Source: Bradyrhizobium barranii subsp. apii (GTDB lineage Bacteria; Pseudomonadota; Alphaproteobacteria; Rhizobiales; Xanthobacteraceae). From it: a DNA stretch of 64,000 nt. The notes under the pieces were generated by a model that was not told the DNA's origin, did not search any database, and saw only the letters and a list, made by a program, of their open reading frames with translations. Below, one piece after another: positions 1-9,036 of the stretch (positions within the stretch are counted from its first letter, which is position 1; every line of letters starts with the position of its first letter). The position numbers and the translations under genes are program-made. The DNA lies in NCBI RefSeq assembly GCF_011516635.5, contig NZ_CP096255.1:1982501-2046500 (forward strand), written 5' to 3'.

Positions 1-75
1 CCAGGTGTCATCGCACAGGGGAATCTTCATAAACCACGCGAGGATATTGAAGTCCTTCGGAACGTCGGTCTCTGA

Positions 76-1011
76 GTGTCTGTTCCAAAACATGTTGAGT
101 CGAATGAATCGGTTGTGATTCAAGGTGAGCGGCCTGATTCGATGGGGACGCGCCGCCAATGTGGACTACCGAGAACCGTGCACGCTACGACCGCAGCCGC
201 CTGCGCTATCCGAGCGACTTGACCGACGAGGAGTGGGCGCTGATCGCGCCTCGCATCCCGCCGGCCAAGCGCGGCGGCAACAAGCGTACGGTGGACCTGC
301 GCGAGATTGCCAACGGGCTGATGTACATCCTGAGCACAGGTTGCCAGTGGCGCGCGATCCCCAAGGACCTGCCGCCGCGCTCGACGCTGTATGGCTACTT
401 CGATCTGTGGAGCTGGAACGGCACGCTCGATAAAATTCATCACGCCCTCTATGTCGAATGTCGCGAAAGGGCCGAGCGCGAGGCTTCTCCCACCGCCGCC
501 ATCATCGATAGCCAGAGCGTGAAAAGCGCTGAAAAAGGGGGCCTCATGATCTCCATGGCTACGACGCGGGCAAGAAGATCAAGGGCAAGAAGCGGCACAT
601 TCTCGTCGACACGCAAGGCCTCTTGATGCACGCCATCGTGCATGCGGCGGACATCCAGGATCGCGACGGCGGCGTGCTCCTGATGGCAACGTTGTTCGGC
701 CTCTATCCCTTTCTTCTGAAGCTCTACGCCGACGGCGGATATCAAGGGCCACATTTCCAGAAGGGGCTGCGTAGCGCTCTGAAGCGCGTGAACCTCGAAA
801 TCGTCAAACGCTCCGATCAGGCTCACCGTTTCGTCGTCTTGCCCAAACGCTGGATCGTCGAGCGTACCTTTGCCTGGCTCGGGCGATGCCGAAGACTGTC
901 CAAAGATTGGGAATGCTTCAATCACAGGGCGCTCGCCTTTCTCAAGCTGGCCTCCATCCGACTCATGCTGCGAAAGCTATGCAATCCAAGGTAATCTTTC
1001 CGGACAGACTC
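76..1011 (+). mobile_element. IS5 family (IS427-type) insertion sequence, copy 1
   Basis: The element is 936 bp, starts GTGTCTGTTCC and ends with CAGACTC, whose reverse complement GAGTCTG forms the imperfect terminal repeat. It is flanked by the 3-bp duplication TGA (73-75 and 1012-1014). A TNA duplication and a transposase in two overlapping frames are typical of the IS427 group of IS5. Two further copies lie at 37433-38367 and 58015-58950, with duplications TAA and TTA. This copy has both reading frames open and looks intact. Confidence 0.93.
159..994 (+). CDS. IS427-type transposase, made by -1 frameshift (orfA 159-626, orfB to 994)
   Basis: DDE transposase of the IS5 family. The first frame carries the first catalytic Asp (IIDSQSVKS). 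The second frame carries the second Asp (YADGGYQG) and the Glu (WIVERTFAWLGR). The frames join at an A5G5 run at 532-541: slipping back one base there turns the reading into LHGYDAGKKIKGKKRHILV, the usual continuation of the family. Without slippage orfA ends in an unrelated basic tail at 626. All three copies in the window keep this run, which argues for programmed frameshifting rather than decay. The start ATG at 159 gives MWTTENRARYDRSRLRYPSD. Confidence 0.88.
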
Positions 1012-1257
1012 TGAAAACTCGTCGTCGATCATAGGCGTCCCAGTGATTGAGAGGCTTGTCGATATCACCTTTTCCGGGTGTTCTACAGAGGCTGTCTACC
1101 TGCTGAGCGACGAAATGAGCGAACTCGAGGTTGATCTGGCGATCGGGTAGTTCCCCAAAAAAGCTACGAGCGGCTTTGGTAGCATGACGCGCCCTTGCCG
1201 CCGGCCGATATCCTCCGCGGACCTAGGTTGAGCCACAGCGACCTGTCGCTGATGAAA

Positions 1258-1470
1258 CTACCGGGTCTTCTTGAGCAACTGATCGAGACTTTCGAGTCCT
1301 TTCTTCTTGAGTACAGTGCCTAGCTTCGTATCGGCACGATAGCCCTTCGCGACCTTGTCGCCATACTCATCGCGCAAAGTCCCGACGAGCGTATCGGAGC
1401 GCTTCTTACGGATCTCGCCGTTCTGGTCGCGCATGCGACCATCGAGTCCGCGCGGGTAATGCTTCGTCAT
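1258..1470 (-). CDS. Small conserved hypothetical protein (70 aa)
   Basis: A basic, Lys/Arg-rich 70-residue protein beginning MTKHYPRGLDGRMRD and ending LDQLLKKTR, with no signal peptide or membrane segment. An AAAGGA ribosome site lies 9 bases before the ATG at 1468-1470. It sits 36 bp downstream of the DUF6527 gene in the same direction and may be the last gene of the ubiquitin-like operon, or an unrelated small gene. I cannot assign a function. Confidence 0.6.
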   Translation of the reverse strand: MTKHYPRGLDGRMRDQNGEIRKKRSDTLVGTLRDEYGDKVAKGYRADTKLGTVLKKKGLESLDQLLKKTR

Positions 1471-1505
1471 TTAAGGGTCCTTTCGAGTTGAGGCTGCAGC
1501 AATAC

Positions 1506-1850
1506 TCAAACCCAACGTACTTTGCCCTTCTGAAGCCAGAAGTGAGCTTCGCAGTCTCTCTTCAACCAGACTGACGGGTGAAGACTGGCAAGCCCATCCG
1601 GCGTCTCTGTCAACGTCCAGCAAGGCTGGGCGTCCGGCAACAAGTTCATCTCCAACACTTTGCCGCACCCGCAGGGGCACAGCATCGCGGCCGTCCAGGC
1701 ATAGCCATCCTCACCGGCCACGTAGAGCCGTTCGGTGCGAAGCTTATCGGGAATGTCGACGACGCGCACCGTTCGGAACGTTGGCGTTCGAAAGCCCAGC
1801 CGCGTCAGAAGACACAGCCAGAGCTCAACAATCTGATGCCAAAGCGTCAT
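1506..1850 (-). CDS. DUF6527 family protein, putative zinc-binding partner of the ubiquitin-like cassette
   Basis: A 114-residue protein. The start at 1850 is chosen because its ATG overlaps the stop of the E1-JAB gene (ATGA, 1847-1850); longer starts would lie inside that gene. The core shows CPCGCGKVLEMNL, followed by SLHPSVW and then CEAHFWLQKGKVRW. The Cys cluster plus a later Cys and His suggest a small treble-clef-like metal site. DUF6527 genes are known neighbours of E2-like and JAB/ThiF genes in bacterial ubiquitin-like operons. A role as adaptor or ligase-like factor is inference. Confidence 0.8.
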   Translation of the reverse strand: MTLWHQIVELWLCLLTRLGFRTPTFRTVRVVDIPDKLRTERLYVAGEDGYAWTAAMLCPCGCGKVLEMNLLPDAQPCWTLTETPDGLASLHPSVWLKRDCEAHFWLQKGKVRWV

Positions 1851-3232
1851 AGGCTGAGCTCCGGCAATCCAAGCAGCGGCCCGGCGTCGCCGCGGCCCAC
1901 GAGCTTCGCCATGACCGGACAAGGCGCGCCTTCGGCCACACTCTCAATCTCATTCTCGGCGAGATTGATGCGCGTGATCGCGTAGGCGGCGTTCGGCTGG
2001 TTACGTGTTCGGTAGAGACGGGCGAGTAGCTCGTTCGCCGCCATGGCGGCCACCGTCATATTAATGCTGATGACCGCAGGCATCTCTTCGTCGGCGCCCC
2101 TGATATACTTTTCGCGGACGCGCTCGGCATAGAGCGCCGGGTTCTGCCGCCTCAGAGCATCGGCTGCAACCTGCTCGACCGTGTAGGCTTCGCGCGATAA
2201 GAGGCTCGAGCCGCCGGGCTTCAGATAATGGACCACGACCTCGATGGCGTCGATCGTACCATCCGACAGGGCGTGGATGCGCACGCCCATATCGATATAG
2301 GGGATCATGTAAGCCGCGCAGATGCGGCTCATGACATCGCGGCCTTCGGCGCTGTCGACACCACCCACCAAAACATCCGCCTCCGCGATCGCCAAGACCG
2401 ACTTACGTGAGACGAGATCTTCCGGGATCGGTACCGTCTCGGTGCCGAGGCCCATCGCCCGCACAGCGCGGCTGGCGATTTCGACCTTTCGCGTCTCGTG
2501 CGCCGCATCCCGCGCGGTCGCGTTGACGACCCTGTTAAGATTCTTGCGCTCGGCCTTTTGCGGGTCGACCGAAATGATCTTGCCGAAGCCAAGCCGCCCG
2601 AGGGCCTCGTTGAGGATGCTGCCGGTACCCGAGGCGCCGGCGAGTGCTGCCGTCAGCCGCGCCATTTCGGCCGTCATCTGACGGCCGAAGGCCGATGTCG
2701 CGCGGCCGACCATGTCGCTCGTCGTTCGCGGGGGATCGTCGAAGTAGATCTCGATATCGTCGCCGATGACGGAAATGCGCTCCAGCGGCTCGAAGGTCCC
2801 ATACGCGTCAACGCTGCGGCCAAACAATGCGCCGGTCGGCATCATCACCACACTGGCATGCACGGCAACGCCATCCACCAGTGCGTGGATACCAGGAAAC
2901 AGGCGGCGATCGCTCACGTCATCCGCCGGCGAGAAGCGGTCATACTCCCCGGGGTGGCTGTGTACCTTAACGATGCTGAGATGCTTGGCCGCGGCATGAT
3001 CGACTAGGTCATCCATCCATTCAACCGGCCAGCTGATGAAATCCGCGCGGCGGTCGCAGACCGCGTAGGGGACCGGGTGAACCTCGCGCGCGAGGAGGCG
3101 ATGGCGCGAGGTCCCATCATGCTGGCCACAGAGGATCAGGGCCGCGGCCTCTTTCCCGTCGCCGGGAAAGAGGTGCGCCTTGAGGTGATCCCGCTGTTGG
3201 CCGGTGAGCGTCAGAGTGATCAGTCTGCTCAT
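1847..3232 (-). CDS. JAB deubiquitinase-like / ThiF (E1-like) fusion protein
   Basis: A 461-residue two-domain protein. The N-terminal half is a JAB/JAMM metalloprotease with the motif HSHPGEYDRFSPAD (His91, His93, Ser101, Asp104), the Zn-dependent isopeptidase signature. The C-terminal half is a ThiF/E1 adenylation domain: nucleotide loop GASGTGS (199-205), Asp223, and KNLNR (230-234). Where many E1/ThiF proteins carry a Cys (PGxxCLxC), this one reads PGGSSLLSR, with no Cys; that may be a family trait. Start 3232 overlaps the E2 stop (ATGA). The order E2, E1-JAB, DUF6527 matches bacterial ubiquitin-like conjugation or deconjugation operons, some of which act in phage defence. No ubiquitin-like gene is present beside it here. 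Confidence 0.88.
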   Translation of the reverse strand: MSRLITLTLTGQQRDHLKAHLFPGDGKEAAALILCGQHDGTSRHRLLAREVHPVPYAVCDRRADFISWPVEWMDDLVDHAAAKHLSIVKVHSHPGEYDRFSPADDVSDRRLFPGIHALVDGVAVHASVVMMPTGALFGRSVDAYGTFEPLERISVIGDDIEIYFDDPPRTTSDMVGRATSAFGRQMTAEMARLTAALAGASGTGSILNEALGRLGFGKIISVDPQKAERKNLNRVVNATARDAAHETRKVEIASRAVRAMGLGTETVPIPEDLVSRKSVLAIAEADVLVGGVDSAEGRDVMSRICAAYMIPYIDMGVRIHALSDGTIDAIEVVVHYLKPGGSSLLSREAYTVEQVAADALRRQNPALYAERVREKYIRGADEEMPAVISINMTVAAMAANELLARLYRTRNQPNAAYAITRINLAENEIESVAEGAPCPVMAKLVGRGDAGPLLGLPELSL

Positions 3233-3510
3233 TGGCCGAGCTCCCGGCTCAGCCAGCCCTGCATGTAAGCGAAGTGCGTTTCGAGATTGTCGACACCCGG
3301 CTTCCAAGCGGCGCCACCTATGCGGTGGCGCGACCAGCGCTGCCATTGATGGCCGTCAAACGTCTCGATCACATCGGCATTGGCGATCGGACGGCCCGTC
3401 TGTAGTCGCAACGACGGGCTGAAATAGGCCATGTCGAGCTGCGCGGTCGGGTAGCCCGGTGCGATCTCGATGGCGACGTTGGCCAGCCGGACGTTGAAGC
3501 CATCCGGCAC
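3229..3510 (-). pseudogene. Prokaryotic E2-like protein (Prok-E2_E type), N-terminus lost
   Basis: The 93-residue open frame from a GTG at 3510 contains the family landmarks PGYPTAQLDMAYFSP, WQRWSRHR and PGVDNLETHFAYMQGWL of Prok-E2_E proteins. The homology begins abruptly at VPDGFNV: the frame upstream meets a stop near 3560, and the DNA from about 3542 is an HMG-CoA-lyase fragment in the opposite direction. Family members are usually longer at the N-terminus, so this gene was probably truncated by a rearrangement. No Cys occurs in the remaining part. Its stop overlaps the JAB-E1 start by ATGA, so it heads the operon. Confidence 0.75.
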
Positions 3511-3541
3511 CGGCCAAGCCGCGCAGAGCCGGGGAGCGGGA

Positions 3542-3868
3542 GGTCTCGCCTTTCACCCGCATGACACCTACGGCTTTGCGATTGCCAATGTGCTGACCGC
3601 CGTAGATCGCGGAGTGAGGGTCTTCGATGCGGCCGCGGCGGGGCTTGGCGGTTGTCCCTTTGCTCCGGGTGCGACTGGCAATGTCGCGTCCGAAGATATT
3701 GTCTTCGCGCTCGAGCGTGCGGGCCTGCGTACCGGGATAGACCCGTCACGCCTGCTCCCGGCGGCCGACCGGATCGCTGGGCTCGGATCAGATATTTCGC
3801 GCGGTCATATGAGATGCGCCCCCCGCGCGCGGTTGTTACAGGACTGGCCTATGTCGTCGAATAATTGA
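3542..3868 (+). pseudogene. HMG-CoA lyase-like (mvaB) 3' fragment
   Basis: The plus frame reads GGLAFHPHDTYGFAIANVL, then GVRVFDAAAAGLGGCPFAPG and ATGNVASEDIVFALE, which are the conserved C-terminal motifs of hydroxymethylglutaryl-CoA lyases (metal-binding HxHD and the active-site Cys of GGCP). Only about 108 residues of a usual 300 remain. The 5' two thirds are replaced by the convergent E2 gene at the junction near 3540. The last 25 residues look atypical and may also be rearranged. It would originally have belonged to the acyl-CoA catabolic genes that follow. Confidence 0.8.
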
Positions 3869-3926
3869 CGAATTAGTCGAGTCGTGGTAGGTTCGAGGCA
3901 ATGGCCTTGGCCAAGGGAGGACATTC

Positions 3927-4544
3927 ATGGCGGCAGTTTCTGAAAAGCTGAACCTCAATGGTGTGGACCACACCGCGCGGCCGACATGGAAGCTACGGGA
4001 GACCGTGCGCTTCTACCGCGACATCATGGGGCTGCCGCTGGTTCATGCCGTCACCGCCAAAGGCTGGGGGCGCGCCGACGAGGAACATGCGGACTTCCTG
4101 CATTTCTTCTTCGATAGCGGCAACGAGAGCCTGATCGCCTTCTTCTACTACATCGGTACCGAACAGCCCGCAGAGCTGAAGGTGCCCCGCGGTTACATGG
4201 CGATGGCCAACCACACCGCCTGGCGCGTCAGCGGCGAGAAAGAGCTTCTCGCGTGGCAGCAGCGTCTTCAGGGCGCCGGCGTCAAGGCCAGTCAGTTCAT
4301 CACCCACGAGATCATCGAATCGATCTATTTCCGCGATCCGAACGGCTATCCGCTGGAAATCACCCGAGCGCTCCGCGACGTTGAGGAGATCGACGCCGTC
4401 GATGCGGAGCTGACCATCGAGGCGGCGATGAGCCTCGAGGGCAAGGACGGCTGGACCAGCATCGAGCAGTTCTGGCGCACCAAGGGCGCGCTGGTCCGCG
4501 AGCGGCAGGAGGCCGCGCTTGCCCATTCGGGAGCCGCGCAGTGA
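3927..4544 (+). CDS. VOC family (extradiol dioxygenase-like) protein
   Basis: A 205-residue vicinal-oxygen-chelate protein with two beta-alpha-beta-beta-beta modules. His15 (GVDHTARP), His96 (MANHTAWR) and Glu144 (GYPLEIT) are placed like the two-His-one-carboxylate metal ligands of type I extradiol dioxygenases. A strong AGGGAGG site precedes the ATG. It is the first gene of a coupled set (4-bp overlap with the next frame) leading to a hydrolase, a ligase and a thiolase, which suggests ring cleavage or a related step in an aromatic pathway. The substrate is unknown; glyoxalase-like isomerase activity is an alternative. Confidence 0.75.
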   Translation: MAAVSEKLNLNGVDHTARPTWKLRETVRFYRDIMGLPLVHAVTAKGWGRADEEHADFLHFFFDSGNESLIAFFYYIGTEQPAELKVPRGYMAMANHTAWRVSGEKELLAWQQRLQGAGVKASQFITHEIIESIYFRDPNGYPLEITRALRDVEEIDAVDAELTIEAAMSLEGKDGWTSIEQFWRTKGALVRERQEAALAHSGAAQ

Positions 4545-4819
4545 GCGGCTTCTACGTTCTCGACGTGCCCGATTTCCGTCCTCTGGTCGACGCAGCTCGG
4601 CGTGACCCTCTATGCGTCGTTCGTGACGTCGTGGCTGGCTACAACCTCATCGAGTTTCACGAAGAGATCGAGATCGACCGTATGGCAACGGGCCTCGGCG
4701 AGGCTGTGTGGTTCGGTTGCCTGACGGGTGGACTCGACGGCCGGATCACGCTCTTCACGTCGCAAAAGCTGCGCTTGGCACCGACCAATCTGCCCGTCCT
4801 GCCCGACGTGAGCTCCTGA
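4541..4819 (+). CDS. Small hypothetical protein of the catabolic operon (92 aa)
   Basis: GTG start at 4541 overlaps the VOC stop (GTGA), a sign of translational coupling. The protein starts MSGFYVLDVPDFRPLVDAAR and has no transmembrane segment or Cys cluster. I do not recognise a family. The stop falls 23 bp before the alpha/beta hydrolase start. Position suggests an accessory subunit or chaperone of the neighbouring enzymes, but nothing in the sequence shows this. Confidence 0.55.
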   Translation: MSGFYVLDVPDFRPLVDAARRDPLCVVRDVVAGYNLIEFHEEIEIDRMATGLGEAVWFGCLTGGLDGRITLFTSQKLRLAPTNLPVLPDVSS

Positions 4820-4842
4820 AGCGTCGCCAAGGGGACATCTCA

Positions 4843-6102
4843 ATGAACACCAAAGAAGTAGCCACCAAGGTCGAGAACCGCGTCACTGCCGGGTTGCGCG
4901 GGGCCTCGTGGGATCCGGCGCTGTTGCCGGCCGGGCTACAAAGCCGTGTTGTGCAACTGGCCACCGGCGACGGCGCGCAGGTGGTGGGTTGTCTGCATTC
5001 GCTGGGAGGGGAGAGCACCGCCCTTGTCATCATGCATCCCCGCGAATTGCTGTTGACCCATTACATGGTGCCGCATGCGGTCGCCGCCGGTTATGCTTGC
5101 TGGGTGCAGGGCGCGCGCAGCGTCGGCAACGATATCCGGCTGGAGCACGAGGTCGCGCTTCACGATGTTGCCGCCGGCATCGCCTTTCTTCGCGAGGCAG
5201 GATTTCGCCGCATCGTGCTGCTGGGCAATTCGGGAGGCGCGGCGCTGTTCGCTTTCTACATCGCCCAGTCGGAAGCGGGGTCGGGTGACCGGATCGCGCG
5301 CACGCCGGGCGGCCGGCCAACGAAGCTGGACACAGTCGAACTGGCGCGGGTGGACGGGCTGATCTGCCTCGCGCCCCATCCGGGCCAAGGCAAGCTGCTG
5401 CAGAACATGATCGATCCCTCGGTCATCGACGAAAGCGATCCATTCTCGACCGATCCAGCGCTCGATCCGTTCTCCGCTACCAATGGTTTCGAATTGCCGC
5501 CGCGAGGAGCGTCCTATGCGACGGATTTTGTCGAGCGCTATCGCGCGGCGCAGGAGAGACGAGTGGCTCGAATCGACGCGCGTGCGCGCACCTTGATTGC
5601 GGAGCGAATGGCCGAGCGCAAACGCATCAATGGCGGCGAGACCGGCGATCCACGTCGTGCCGCCTACAGCGGCGTGTTCCAGGTCTGGCGCACCAATGCA
5701 GACTTGCGCTGCTACGACCTCTCGCTCGCCCCCTCCGACCGGCGCTGGGGTACGGTCTGGGGCGCCGATCCCTATGCATCGAACCTCGGCAGCGTTGGCT
5801 TCGCGCGGGTCTGTACGCCGGAAAGCTGGCTGTCCACATGGTCGGGACTGTCATCCAACGCCTCGTTTGACCGCTGCGGCGCCGCCATCAGCCAGCCGGT
5901 ACTCATGATCGGCTATTCCGGCGACAATACGGTCTTTCCAGGGGATCTCGAGGCGATCTTCGCCACCATCGCCAGCACCGACAAGCAGAGCCATTCCGTG
6001 CGCGGCAACCACCATGGTCAGCCGCTGGAGCGCGATGAACGCCCTGGGCAGGAGATCGCGGCCGGCATCATACTCGACTGGCTGGGTGAAAAAATTCGCT
6101 GA
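4843..6102 (+). CDS. Alpha/beta hydrolase
   Basis: A 419-residue alpha/beta-fold hydrolase. The nucleophile elbow is LLGNSGGAA (Ser130) and a C-terminal VRGNHHGQPL supplies a likely catalytic His. HPRELLLTHYMVP near residue 65 resembles the oxyanion strand-loop. The ATG at 4843 follows AAGGGGA at a good distance; the longer frame from 4708 would overlap the preceding gene. Between VOC dioxygenase and ligase genes a C-C bond hydrolase or esterase acting on a ring-cleavage product is likely, but the family is broad. Confidence 0.75.
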   Translation: MNTKEVATKVENRVTAGLRGASWDPALLPAGLQSRVVQLATGDGAQVVGCLHSLGGESTALVIMHPRELLLTHYMVPHAVAAGYACWVQGARSVGNDIRLEHEVALHDVAAGIAFLREAGFRRIVLLGNSGGAALFAFYIAQSEAGSGDRIARTPGGRPTKLDTVELARVDGLICLAPHPGQGKLLQNMIDPSVIDESDPFSTDPALDPFSATNGFELPPRGASYATDFVERYRAAQERRVARIDARARTLIAERMAERKRINGGETGDPRRAAYSGVFQVWRTNADLRCYDLSLAPSDRRWGTVWGADPYASNLGSVGFARVCTPESWLSTWSGLSSNASFDRCGAAISQPVLMIGYSGDNTVFPGDLEAIFATIASTDKQSHSVRGNHHGQPLERDERPGQEIAAGIILDWLGEKIR

Positions 6103-6144
6103 TCGGCAGGCTAGCGATCCGCGGGTGCATGTGGGGAGGAAAAT

Positions 6145-7812
6145 ATGCGAAGCCAGGTAAAGAACCCACTGCCGGGAGTCGTATACAACGATCCTGAGCG
6201 GTTGCGCCGCTATGTCGAGGCAGGAGTGCTTCCGGTCAAGTCCCTGGCGGATGCGTTCCGCGAGTCGTTCCAACGACACGCAGCGCGGGTGGCGCTCCAT
6301 ACGCCTCAAGGCAAAGTAACCTATGCTGAACTCGACGCGATCAGCGACAGGTTCGCCGCCGCCCTCCTGCGGTTGGGAATGCGCCCGCAGGAACGTGCGC
6401 TGTTCCAGACCAACAACTGTCCCGAGCTTCTGTTCGCGTTCATCGGCTGTCTCAAGGCGGGCGTCATCCCGGTCTGCACCCTTGCCGCCCATCGCGAGCA
6501 CGAAATCGGTTATCTCGGATGCCATTCGGATGCGCGCATCCATATCGTTCAGGGGGACGATCCCAAGGCAGACCTGTCGGCGTTCGCCTTGAAGATGAAG
6601 CCTCGTATTTTCACAATGCGACACGTCATAGTCCTGAGGGGCAAAGGCACAGCGGATTGCCTGGCCTTCGACGATTTGATCGCCGCCGAGGATCCGGCGG
6701 AAGCGCGCCTTGCCGTCGAAGCAATCGAGCACGACCCCTTCCAGGTCGGCGTGTTCCAGCTTTCGGGGGGCACGACAGGCGTCCCCAAGATCATTCCGCG
6801 CATGTCGAACGATTATCTGCTGAACATGCAGCTGACCGCCGAAACCCTGGGCTATACGGCGGACGACGTCATGTTCATGCCGATGCCCATGATCCACAAC
6901 GCCTGCATGGTCTGTTTCTGGGGCCCGACGCTGCTGACCGGTGCAGCATTCGCGATTCCCGCCGATATGACGCCAGAGGCTTGGGGCGCCACGTTCCGTA
7001 GCGCGCGCCCGACATGGTTGGGCCTGATCCGGCCGTTGCTGCCTCGCTTGGAGTCCATGCTCGATCAGAAGCTGGCAACCATCGAGAGTGTGAGAGCAAT
7101 CTGGTCGCCCGATGCAGCGCGCCTCTTCCGCGAGAAGTTTGGTATTCCGAGTCATGGCATGTTCGGCATGACCGAGGGCGTGAACATGTATACGCGACGC
7201 GACGATCCCGTCGAGGCGCAGGACTGGACCGTCGGGCGCCCATTGTCGCCGTTCGACGAAATACGTCTGGTACGTCCAAGCGATGGTCAAGAGGTGGGTT
7301 ATGATGAGCCTGGTGAGCTCCTATGCCGCGGGCCGTACACCTTGGCCGGCTACTACAATGCGCCCGACCGCAATGCGCAATGCTTTGACGAGCAGGGGTT
7401 TTACAGCTCCGGTGATCTCCTGGTCAAACGCATCATCGGCGGGGAGACTTACTACGCCTTTTCCGGTCGCAACAAAGATCTGGTCAATCGAGGCCATGAG
7501 AAGGTCAACGCAGAAGAACTGGAGAACGCGGTGGCGAGCCATCCAGCGGTTTCGGAATGCGCCGTGGTCGGGATGCCGGACCCCGTTCTGGGTGAACGCA
7601 TTTGCGCGTATATCGTGGTACGCAATGCACAGTGCGCTCCGAGTGTCAGTGAACTTGCCCGCTATTTGGAAGGCTTCGGCTTGGCTAAGTTCAAATGGCC
7701 CGAACGTGTCGAAATTGTCGATGCACTGCCCGTGACACGGGTCGGCAAGCTCGACAAGGCCACCTTGCGCTCCGACATCGCGGCAAAGGTGGCGGCGGAC
7801 AACCGCGCGTAG
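6145..7812 (+). CDS. AMP-binding acid ligase (aryl/acyl-CoA synthetase, DhbE/EntE-like)
   Basis: A 555-residue ANL-superfamily enzyme: AMP-binding P-loop LSGGTTGVPKIIPR (about 206-219), GMFGMTEG (A5 motif), SGDLL and a C-terminal catalytic Lys in TRVGKLDKATL. Overall shape resembles 2,3-dihydroxybenzoate-AMP ligases, which activate aryl acids. Ribosome site GGGAGGA precedes the ATG. In this setting (dioxygenase, hydrolase, thiolase) it would activate a carboxylic acid to its CoA thioester for beta-oxidation-like breakdown. Substrate is inferred only. Confidence 0.85.
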   Translation: MRSQVKNPLPGVVYNDPERLRRYVEAGVLPVKSLADAFRESFQRHAARVALHTPQGKVTYAELDAISDRFAAALLRLGMRPQERALFQTNNCPELLFAFIGCLKAGVIPVCTLAAHREHEIGYLGCHSDARIHIVQGDDPKADLSAFALKMKPRIFTMRHVIVLRGKGTADCLAFDDLIAAEDPAEARLAVEAIEHDPFQVGVFQLSGGTTGVPKIIPRMSNDYLLNMQLTAETLGYTADDVMFMPMPMIHNACMVCFWGPTLLTGAAFAIPADMTPEAWGATFRSARPTWLGLIRPLLPRLESMLDQKLATIESVRAIWSPDAARLFREKFGIPSHGMFGMTEGVNMYTRRDDPVEAQDWTVGRPLSPFDEIRLVRPSDGQEVGYDEPGELLCRGPYTLAGYYNAPDRNAQCFDEQGFYSSGDLLVKRIIGGETYYAFSGRNKDLVNRGHEKVNAEELENAVASHPAVSECAVVGMPDPVLGERICAYIVVRNAQCAPSVSELARYLEGFGLAKFKWPERVEIVDALPVTRVGKLDKATLRSDIAAKVAADNRA

Positions 7813-9036
7813 CGCGACCGGGCCCACGCGCAGCGCACGATGAAACGGCAGCTGTTCCAGGCCTTCCGCGATCGAGGACCAGGCAGGGGATTCAGGCGCT
7901 TCTCCGGAGTCGAAGCCAGCATTCCGGGATCGCCATGCACGCCACGACGGGGTTTCATTCATGAGCGACATTGTTATCCTTTCAGGCGCCCGAACCGCTA
8001 TTGGCAGCTTCGGTGGAGCCCTCTCGGCGTTTGCGCCACATCAATTGGGAGTAGTCGTCGCGCGCGCGGCCATCGAGAGAGCCAACGTTGCCCCTGCGCA
8101 GATTGGAACGACCGTCTTCGGCCATGTGATCAACACCGAACCGAAGGATATGTATCTTTCGCGCCTCGCTTCGTTCGGAGCAGGGGTGCCTGAGGGCACG
8201 CCCGCGATGAACGTAAACCGCCTGTGCGGATCGGGGGTGCAGGCCATCGTATCTGCTGCGCAGTCGCTGGCCCTGGGTGAGGCCGACTTCGCACTGGCCG
8301 GAGGGGCCGAATGCATGTCGCGGGCGCCATTTGCCGTCCAGACGGCTCGTTTCGGGCAAAGAATGGGCGACACCGCGATGGTCGACATGCTGGTCGGCGT
8401 GCTGACATGTCCGTTCGACACCGGCCATATGGGCATCACGGCAGAAAATGTGGCTGCAAAATATGGGGTGAGTCGCGCGGAACAGGATGCCTTCGCGCTG
8501 GAAAGCCAGAGGCGCGCAGCCCGTGCGCTGGCAGAGGGACGATTCAGGGAACAAATTGTCCCGGTCGAGGTGGGGACACGGAGAGGGCCCCTACAGTTCG
8601 CCATTGACGAATATCCCAAGGATACTTCGATCGAGGCGCTGACCGCTCTGAAGCCCGCGTTTCGCAAGGACGGAAGTGTGACCGCGGGCAATGCCTCGGG
8701 CATTAATGACGGTGCGGCGGCCGTGGTTCTGGCGCGAGCGGATGCAGCCGACCGGGCCGGCCTGAAGCCGTTGGCGCGCGTTCTAGGCTACGCCGTCGCA
8801 GGCGTGCCTCCGGAGGTCATGGGCATCGGCCCAGTGCCCGCTGTCGAACAGCTCATGCGTAGGACTGGCCTTTCCGCGGGCGACTTCGACGTAATCGAAT
8901 CGAACGAAGCCTTCGCCGCGCAAGCCATCGCGGTGACACGGGGGCTGGGACTGGATCCCGAGGGGGTCAACCCGAACGGTGGAGCCATCGCACTGGGTCA
9001 CCCGGTCGGTGCGACGGGCACGATTCTGGTGATTAA

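Larger units (their letters stand above)
8..1222 (-). pseudogene. Unidentified protein, C-terminal part, split by IS copy 1
   Basis: An open minus-strand frame runs from 1222 down to 1012. If the IS at 76-1011 and one TGA duplication are removed, it continues in frame through 75 to a TGA at 8-10, giving about 90 residues with the stretches FFGELPDRQINLEF, HFVAQQVDSLCRTPGKG and LQYPRVVYEDSPVR. The amino-acid pattern looks protein-like but I do not recognise a family. No good start codon is visible (a stop lies at 1223-1225), so the 5' end is probably missing or lies before a frameshift. It follows the small gene at 1258-1470 on the same strand. Confidence 0.35.

Noticed and set aside
5851..7290. 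Long minus-strand ORF (479 aa)
   Set aside because: Lies opposite the well-supported AMP-ligase and hydrolase genes; composition is that of a high-GC shadow frame.
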